Part shown: positions 44,439-48,881 of the stretch, one piece after another | Position numbering within the stretch: the stretch's first letter is position 1 | How the letters are laid out: every line of letters begins with the position of its first letter | Assembly: GCF_014698065.1 (NCBI RefSeq) | Contig: NZ_JACJSI010000051.1 | Location: 1 to 48,881, forward strand | Direction: 5' to 3' | DNA length: 48,881 bases | From: Nostoc flagelliforme FACHB-838 | GTDB taxonomy: Bacteria > Cyanobacteriota > Cyanobacteriia > Cyanobacteriales > Nostocaceae | Program-made: the position numbers and the translations under genes | The notes under the pieces: generated by a model | What the model was told of the DNA's origin: nothing | Databases searched by the model: none | Seen by the model: only the letters and a program-made list of their open reading frames with translations

Positions 44439-46181
44439 CTAAAATCCCAGGTCAGCTTTAGCTAGTTCAGCAGCAGCGAATACTTCTGCGTCAGGTTTTT
44501 CTTCCCAGGCTGGCTCACCAATTTCTTCGTAAAAAGTTGCGTCATAAGGTCGGGTACGTACTACTACTGGCATCGGAACAGCGTGACCCAATATTAAAGC
44601 TTGTTGCTTCGAGTCTAGCTTTGCCAACACCGATCGCAGTCCACCACCACCAGATACACCCGTAAAAATTGCGTCGATGTCTTTTTCATCATTGAGCAAA
44701 GCGGTAATGCGAGTCCCAATCTGGGACATAACTTCATTATCTATCCCTGACGGGCGTTGATCAACTACCAAAAGTGTGACAAAATACTTCCGCAGTTCGC
44801 GGGCGATAGTCCCAAAGATAGTACTTTGGACGATAGCCGGGTCAAGGAAACGATGCGCCTCTTCAATGGTAATCATCAATGGCGTGGGGCGATCGTTAGG
44901 ATTTTTGCTTTGCAAGAATTTATCTGCTTTTTTGACATAATGCTCGTGAATGCGTCGGGTGATCATATTCGTCACCAACATATAAGAGAGCATATTAGAC
45001 TGGGAACCAAATTCTATCACAACATTCTTCCCAGATTCCAGGCATTGCACAATTTTACTAATGTAATTCTGGGGGCAAACTGCTCGCATATACTTCAAAC
45101 TATCCATCCGCAATAGTTTGCGCTGCAACGCCATAATCGAGCCTTTGTGTCCGCGCTTCTCGTCGCAGAACATCTCGATTTCTTCGTTAGTCATATTCAA
45201 CAACTGGACAATCCAAGACTTGCCAAACTCGCTAAAGAGGATATTAGCGTTATCCAAGGCTGCATCAGAGAGTCCTAAATCTCGGCTACATAACTTAATA
45301 TCTTCAACTTCTATTTGCTCATAGCTCAAATAAAGTTCTTGAGCATCACGCACACCACGACGCTTTGTCGATTCCGGGTCGAGGGTGTAAACTTCGACTT
45401 TACTGGGAAAAAGTTGTTTTAATCCCTTAACTGTATTTACGTTCTTCCCTTCTGCAACGGCTTCCCAGCCATATTCAGAGTGCATATCAAAAATCAAGTT
45501 GACTGCCGCATTTTTACGGATAACGCCAGCTAAAAGTAACCTTGTTAGAAAGGATTTTCCAGTACCAGATTTACCAAAGACTCCATTACTCCGTTCCACA
45601 AAGCGGTTTAAATCGATGCAAACGGGCACATCCATATCCAAAGGTTTGCCGATGGAAAAATTGCGCCTTTGGGGGTCATCTTCCCAACCAAATACCCGGC
45701 GAAAATCGTCAACACTTGCATCGTAAACTTGGCTAAAGTGGCTAGGAATAGTTTTAACAGGCAACAATTCCATCGTCGTGCTGGTTTGCGGCACAAATGA
45801 AGCCAAACCTGTCACCGATGGGAGAAAGGGGTTTACCGATTTGCCATTTGTTGGGGAGAAAGATTCTTCAGTTTCGGGAGTGAACATCAACATCGGCGCG
45901 AGGTTGATAGTACCATAAGTACCACTTCCGGCTAAAACATCTCGTAAAAAAGTGTCTTCCCAATTGGGGGGATTAGCAATAATTCGGGCATTAGCAGCTC
46001 CCAATGCTACATCTGTCAGCATACAAAAAAAACGCGATCGCATCCCTTGGACAACAAGAAACTTGCCCACCCGCATATCTTCCACAGAAATGTCAGGATG
46101 CAATCGTACTTCTAAACCTTCAGTTAAAGAACCTTGAATGACCGAACCTAATGGCTGTGCCGAATTCATTTGATTAGTCAT
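44439..46181 (-). CDS. HerA-like (DUF87) ATPase
   Basis: 580 aa from ATG 46181; that codon lies in an STRR2 repeat and ATG 46169 is an alternative. It has an N-terminal HerA-type beta-barrel region (SVIQGSLTEGLEVRL, then VGKFLVVQG), and Walker A GKSGTGKS (203-210). Walker B is in PLMITIEEAHRFL, and an arginine/sensor stretch LLVVDQRPSGIDNEVMSQIGTRI follows. HerA/FtsK-fold ATPases form hexamers that pump DNA or remodel complexes, often with NurA nuclease in DNA-end processing. No NurA-like gene is adjacent. Conserved cyanobacterial versions of this size exist with unknown partners. Confidence 0.85.
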   Translation of the reverse strand: MTNQMNSAQPLGSVIQGSLTEGLEVRLHPDISVEDMRVGKFLVVQGMRSRFFCMLTDVALGAANARIIANPPNWEDTFLRDVLAGSGTYGTINLAPMLMFTPETEESFSPTNGKSVNPFLPSVTGLASFVPQTSTTMELLPVKTIPSHFSQVYDASVDDFRRVFGWEDDPQRRNFSIGKPLDMDVPVCIDLNRFVERSNGVFGKSGTGKSFLTRLLLAGVIRKNAAVNLIFDMHSEYGWEAVAEGKNVNTVKGLKQLFPSKVEVYTLDPESTKRRGVRDAQELYLSYEQIEVEDIKLCSRDLGLSDAALDNANILFSEFGKSWIVQLLNMTNEEIEMFCDEKRGHKGSIMALQRKLLRMDSLKYMRAVCPQNYISKIVQCLESGKNVVIEFGSQSNMLSYMLVTNMITRRIHEHYVKKADKFLQSKNPNDRPTPLMITIEEAHRFLDPAIVQSTIFGTIARELRKYFVTLLVVDQRPSGIDNEVMSQIGTRITALLNDEKDIDAIFTGVSGGGGLRSVLAKLDSKQQALILGHAVPMPVVVRTRPYDATFYEEIGEPAWEEKPDAEVFAAAELAKADLGF

Positions 46182-46222
46182 TTGTCATTTGTCATTTGTC
46201 ATTGGTCATTGGTCATTGGTCA
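46174..46222. repeat. STRR2 array: seven heptamers
   Basis: TTAGTCA, three TTTGTCA and three TTGGTCA units run back to back, overlapping the predicted start codon of the HerA-like gene. TTGGTCA is the STRR2 unit described in heterocystous cyanobacteria. CCTATGCCC/CCCAATT-type short repeats follow to 46275, filling the gap to the glutathione transferase gene. Confidence 0.85.
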
Positions 46223-46278
46223 TTTGTTTTTCTTCTCCATCCCCTATGCCCTATGCCCAATTTCCCATGCCCAATTAT

Positions 46279-47073
46279 CTAATCAATCTGAATCGAGGTT
46301 GGGGCACTTCCCGTTGATGAAGTACTAGTAATTAATGGTTTGCGGAATTGGGCGTAAAGGCGATCGCGCCAGGTAAAGAATGGTTCATAATTTATATTCT
46401 CGGCAAAGATTGGCAATCCTTTACCTCTAATAGAAGCTGGTAAATCTAAATAGGGGCCAGGGGGGAACTTGAGCAATATCGATAAGCCAGCCACAGACAA
46501 GTCAGCTAAAGTCGGCTCATCTCCTGTTAAATAAGGACTATCTGCCAATAATAACGTTAAGGCTTCCAAGTCTTGTTTTAGGGATGCGATCGCAGACTGT
46601 ATCACATCTGGGCTGTAACCAACGCCAAAACCGAACAGTGCCAGGAAATCACTGGGTACTCCTCCAACCAGACTTTTAAATATATCAGGTGTTGAGGTGG
46701 GTAATAAAGACTTACGAAAATTTTGATCTTGACTTATGGCAGCAAATAGTGCTTTGCGACCTTTAATGCCTATAGACTCATCCGCCCATTCTTCTATTAA
46801 TAAAGTTAAACCCCGTTGTTTGGGATCTTGCGGTATTATTGGGCGATCGGGATATTCTAAGTCTAAATACTTAGCTATCTCCGTAGAATCCACAATATAT
46901 TTATTCCGATCCTTTAATACCGGGACTTGTCTTTGACCAGTCAGCCGGAACAGTTCTACTTGTCCAATCCCAGGCGTGACTTCTATTTTGCGGTAATCTA
47001 GTCCTTTAAAATCTAGAATTAGGCGCACTTTCTCTGAGTATTGAGAGAGTTCCCATTGGTATAATTCCAGCAT
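46279..47073 (-). CDS. Glutathione S-transferase family protein
   Basis: 264 aa. The thioredoxin-like N-terminal domain reads MLELYQWELSQYSEKVRLILDFKGLDY, with Ser/Tyr near residues 10-12 where the catalytic residue lies, the cis-Pro in RQVPVL (47-52), and the glutathione-binding DSTEIAKYLD. The all-helical C-terminal domain contains the DEPTLADLSVAG folding motif. It is somewhat longer than usual, with a Ser/Thr-rich tail (ITSTSSTGSAPTS). It may detoxify peroxides or xenobiotics. It lies downstream of no gene on its strand, so is probably transcribed alone. Confidence 0.88.
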   Translation of the reverse strand: MLELYQWELSQYSEKVRLILDFKGLDYRKIEVTPGIGQVELFRLTGQRQVPVLKDRNKYIVDSTEIAKYLDLEYPDRPIIPQDPKQRGLTLLIEEWADESIGIKGRKALFAAISQDQNFRKSLLPTSTPDIFKSLVGGVPSDFLALFGFGVGYSPDVIQSAIASLKQDLEALTLLLADSPYLTGDEPTLADLSVAGLSILLKFPPGPYLDLPASIRGKGLPIFAENINYEPFFTWRDRLYAQFRKPLITSTSSTGSAPTSIQID

Positions 47074-47826
47074 TTATCTGTATACCTTGTAACTAGTCAA
47101 CGTCTTAACTTTACAATTGTATCTTTAGTTTAAGTAATTTTTATTGTCATTAGTTGCTTAATTGTCTATTTAATTAAGATTAGAGTTTAACAGATGCCTG
47201 ATTTTAGGCAAAATTATCGATTTTAAAAAATATTATTTTCTGATTGATTAAAATATCAAATAACTAAATAATTTAATTTGGCGTATATTAAATAAACCGA
47301 ACCGCTCTGTCGTGACTCTTCAGCTCTTGCTTTAAGTTCTGTCACCCTTAACCTATGTTGATATATTTAGTTAACTAAATTTATGTCTATGCTTTGATTG
47401 AGTAATCAATGGTTAATTTAGAGATTTAGCCTTTTCCTCTACGGGATTCAAGATTTTTAAATCAATTATTATTTTACGTACAAACTTGTATACAAATTGG
47501 GTTTTAAGTATAATATTTCTCCAGGCTGATTGAAAATCACAACTTGTAGATGTAATATTTTCCCACTTTTATTAGAGTTGACGCTATACAAAGTGAGGCT
47601 TTTTAATTATTTTTGGTGTGATAGAGGAAATTTGCTCAATTTAAATAAGATATATGCTAAATATATCTCATACTTATCACCGGGATCTGAGGTTGGATAT
47701 CTTAGCCTTATTAGCACAAATTCTTCTAGTGAAAAATCTTACTTCCTTATTTCGTTAGATTTTGTGCATTACAAAATGTTATAAATCTTTATGTAGTGTG
47801 TGGAAAATTAAAGACAAACAAAATTT
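47074..47826. other. 753-bp AT-rich divergent spacer
   Basis: Promoter region for the glutathione transferase (minus) and the fasciclin gene (plus). A plus-strand frame at 47530-47784 (84 aa) has no ribosome site and unlikely composition, so I do not call it. No strong repeat is visible. Confidence 0.4.
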
Positions 47827-48660
47827 ATGAAGACAAATTACAGCAAATTGCTGACCACATTGGCAGGCATAGCAGGGTTTACTAGTTTCAGCCTGCTCAT
47901 TACTTTACCATCTGATGCAAAATCTGCACTAAATCCTAGCCCCAGTGTTTTCAACGAAGCTCCTTATAACAAGGGTCAACGTGTTCAAGCAAATGCTCAA
48001 TATATACCTGCCGAGGCCCCTTCCGAAACAGAAAAGGGCAATACCAAACGCCAACCAGTGGCACAAAACAGTGGTGGAAAGGTAAATCCCAGACCAAGTA
48101 TTTTCAATGAGCCTCCCTATAACCGTGGTGGTAGTGCTACACCTAGTGAGCCTGTACCCGCTAGCCCAAGTACTACCCCAGAAACTCAACCTACCACACC
48201 ACCTATTACGACTCCCCCACAACCAGGGGCAAGAGACAATCAAGGCAAAAACTTGTTAGCGTTGGCAGAGTCAAACCCTTCCTTTACCACCTTAACCAAA
48301 GCTTTGAAAGCAGCAGGCTTGACCGGAGCTTTGCAAGGCAAAGATAACTTAACTATTTTTGCACCCACTGATGCAGCTTTTGCAAAGTTGCCAGCTGATG
48401 CTTTGCAAGAATTGTTAAAACCAGACAACAAAGAAGTATTGCTCAAGATTTTAACTTACCACGTCGTATCTGGTAAGGTATTATCCACTGATTTGAAATC
48501 TGGCGAAGTTAAAAGTCTTGAAGGCGGCGCAATTAACGTTAAAGTTGATCCTGCTACTGGTGTAACTATCAATGATGCTAAAGTGACACAGGCAGATATC
48601 ACAGGCAGCAATGGTGTAATCCACGCAATTGATCAGGTGATTTTACCTCCTGACTTGTAG
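47827..48660 (+). CDS. Secreted fasciclin (FAS1) domain protein
   Basis: 277 aa. A signal peptide (MKTNYSKLLTTLAGIAGFTSFSLLITLPSDAKS, interrupted: basic start, hydrophobic 8-27) is followed by a low-complexity Pro/Thr/Ser region. That region contains a motif repeated twice, NPSPSVFNEAPYNKG and NPRPSIFNEPPYNRG. A single FAS1 domain fills about 140-277, with NLTIFAPTDAAFAKLP, LTYHVVSGKVLS and NGVIHAIDQVILP. FAS1 domains mediate adhesion or matrix contacts. There is no lipobox or C-terminal anchor, so it is periplasmic or released. Its own terminator follows. Confidence 0.92.
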   Translation: MKTNYSKLLTTLAGIAGFTSFSLLITLPSDAKSALNPSPSVFNEAPYNKGQRVQANAQYIPAEAPSETEKGNTKRQPVAQNSGGKVNPRPSIFNEPPYNRGGSATPSEPVPASPSTTPETQPTTPPITTPPQPGARDNQGKNLLALAESNPSFTTLTKALKAAGLTGALQGKDNLTIFAPTDAAFAKLPADALQELLKPDNKEVLLKILTYHVVSGKVLSTDLKSGEVKSLEGGAINVKVDPATGVTINDAKVTQADITGSNGVIHAIDQVILPPDL

Positions 48661-48724
48661 TTTTTCAGCATCAGTACAACCTATAGCAGATTAGGTTGGC
48701 ATAAAATATTAATAGGAAAAAACT

Positions 48725-48755
48725 CCGTTCAGATATTATTTTGGACGGTTTTTTT
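48725..48755 (+). terminator. Rho-independent terminator of the fasciclin gene
   Basis: CCGTTC (48725-48730), a 12-nt loop and GGACGG (48743-48748) form a 6-bp stem with one T-G pair, followed by seven Ts. It lies 65 bp past the stop. Confidence 0.75.
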
Positions 48756-48789
48756 GTAATAAAGTGAGTTATAGCAACAGACAAGGCGG

Positions 48790-48881
48790 TTAGGACGCTA
48801 GGCGAAGTACATATTCCATAGCATCCCTGATACAGTCAAATTGAATAAGTTGTTGACGAATTCGACTCTTCAACCATGACC
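48790..48881 (-). mobile_element. C-terminal end of an IS630-type transposase (runs off right edge)
   Basis: The minus-strand frame entering from the right edge reads SWLKSRIRQQLIQFDCIRDA then MEYVLRLAS and stops at TAA (plus 48790-48792). The W-x-x-LKSRIR...F..FxxxxxxLxxAS pattern is the usual end of IS630-family DDE transposases. Only the last 30 residues are inside the window, so integrity of the element cannot be judged. Confidence 0.65.

Noticed and set aside
44439..46181. HerA-like ATPase considered as part of an antiphage system (for example with a SIR2 or NurA partner)
   Set aside because: No partner gene is adjacent; neighbours are a sigma factor and a glutathione transferase, so it looks like a stand-alone chromosomal gene.
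46174..46275. Regular short repeats considered as a CRISPR array
   Set aside because: Units are 7 bp with no spacers; they are STRR repeats.
47530..47784. Plus-strand 84-codon open frame upstream of the fasciclin gene
   Set aside because: No ribosome site, no recognisable domain, and composition expected of AT-rich non-coding DNA.

Overview
The window looks like chromosome of a filamentous, probably heterocyst-forming cyanobacterium of the Nostoc/Anabaena/Tolypothrix type. The evidence is dense HIP1 octamers (GCGATCGC) inside and between genes, heptameric STRR repeats (TTGGTCA and CCCCAGT types), several Nostoc-style palindromic MITEs, a HetC-like exporter, a CHASE2-serine/threonine kinase, a multi-PAS/GAF hybrid kinase and a group 2 sigma factor. 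No tRNA, rRNA or CRISPR array is visible.

Region 1 (327-20703) is a 20-kb block with every gene on the minus strand. In transcription order it starts with a secretion operon: a HetC-like peptidase-C39 ABC exporter, an HlyD-type adaptor, a parvulin-like foldase and a small double-glycine leader peptide. It continues with a GT41 (O-GlcNAc-transferase-like) enzyme flanked by TPR blocks, an RTX calcium-binding protein, and two TPR-fused GT2 glycosyltransferases. It ends with a nucleotide-sugar module: SDR epimerase/dehydratase, C-methyltransferase, hexose-1-phosphate cytidylyltransferase, PIG-L deacetylase and a 3,5-epimerase. My inference is that this is an export and surface-glycosylation locus that could make a glycosylated secreted peptide or RTX protein.

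Region 2 (20704-22893) has no convincing gene. It holds a cluster of strong hairpins (about 21364-21731) that may be an unannotated structured RNA, plus a MITE.

Region 3 (22894-34849) is a decaying sulfur-scavenging locus interrupted by glycosylation genes. An SfnB-like acyl-CoA dehydrogenase and an SsuD monooxygenase with all three key residues remain intact. ssuC is truncated and fused to what looks like the start of a D-2-hydroxyacid dehydrogenase gene. A 76-bp ghost of a second ssuD lies 4.6 kb away. A flavoprotein/ferredoxin pair is broken by a stop, frameshifts and a MITE, and abuts an internally deleted porin gene. Between them lie an AT-rich membrane glycosyltransferase and a tandemly duplicated DedA-GT2 pair.

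Region 4 (34850-48881) is mostly ordinary chromosome: a large hybrid histidine kinase, a small membrane protein, a CHASE2 kinase followed by a gene remnant, a group 2 sigma factor with a clear terminator, a HerA-like ATPase, a glutathione S-transferase, a secreted fasciclin protein, and the C-terminal end of an IS630-type transposase at the right edge.

All family assignments come from reading motifs and remembered family features. No database search was run.
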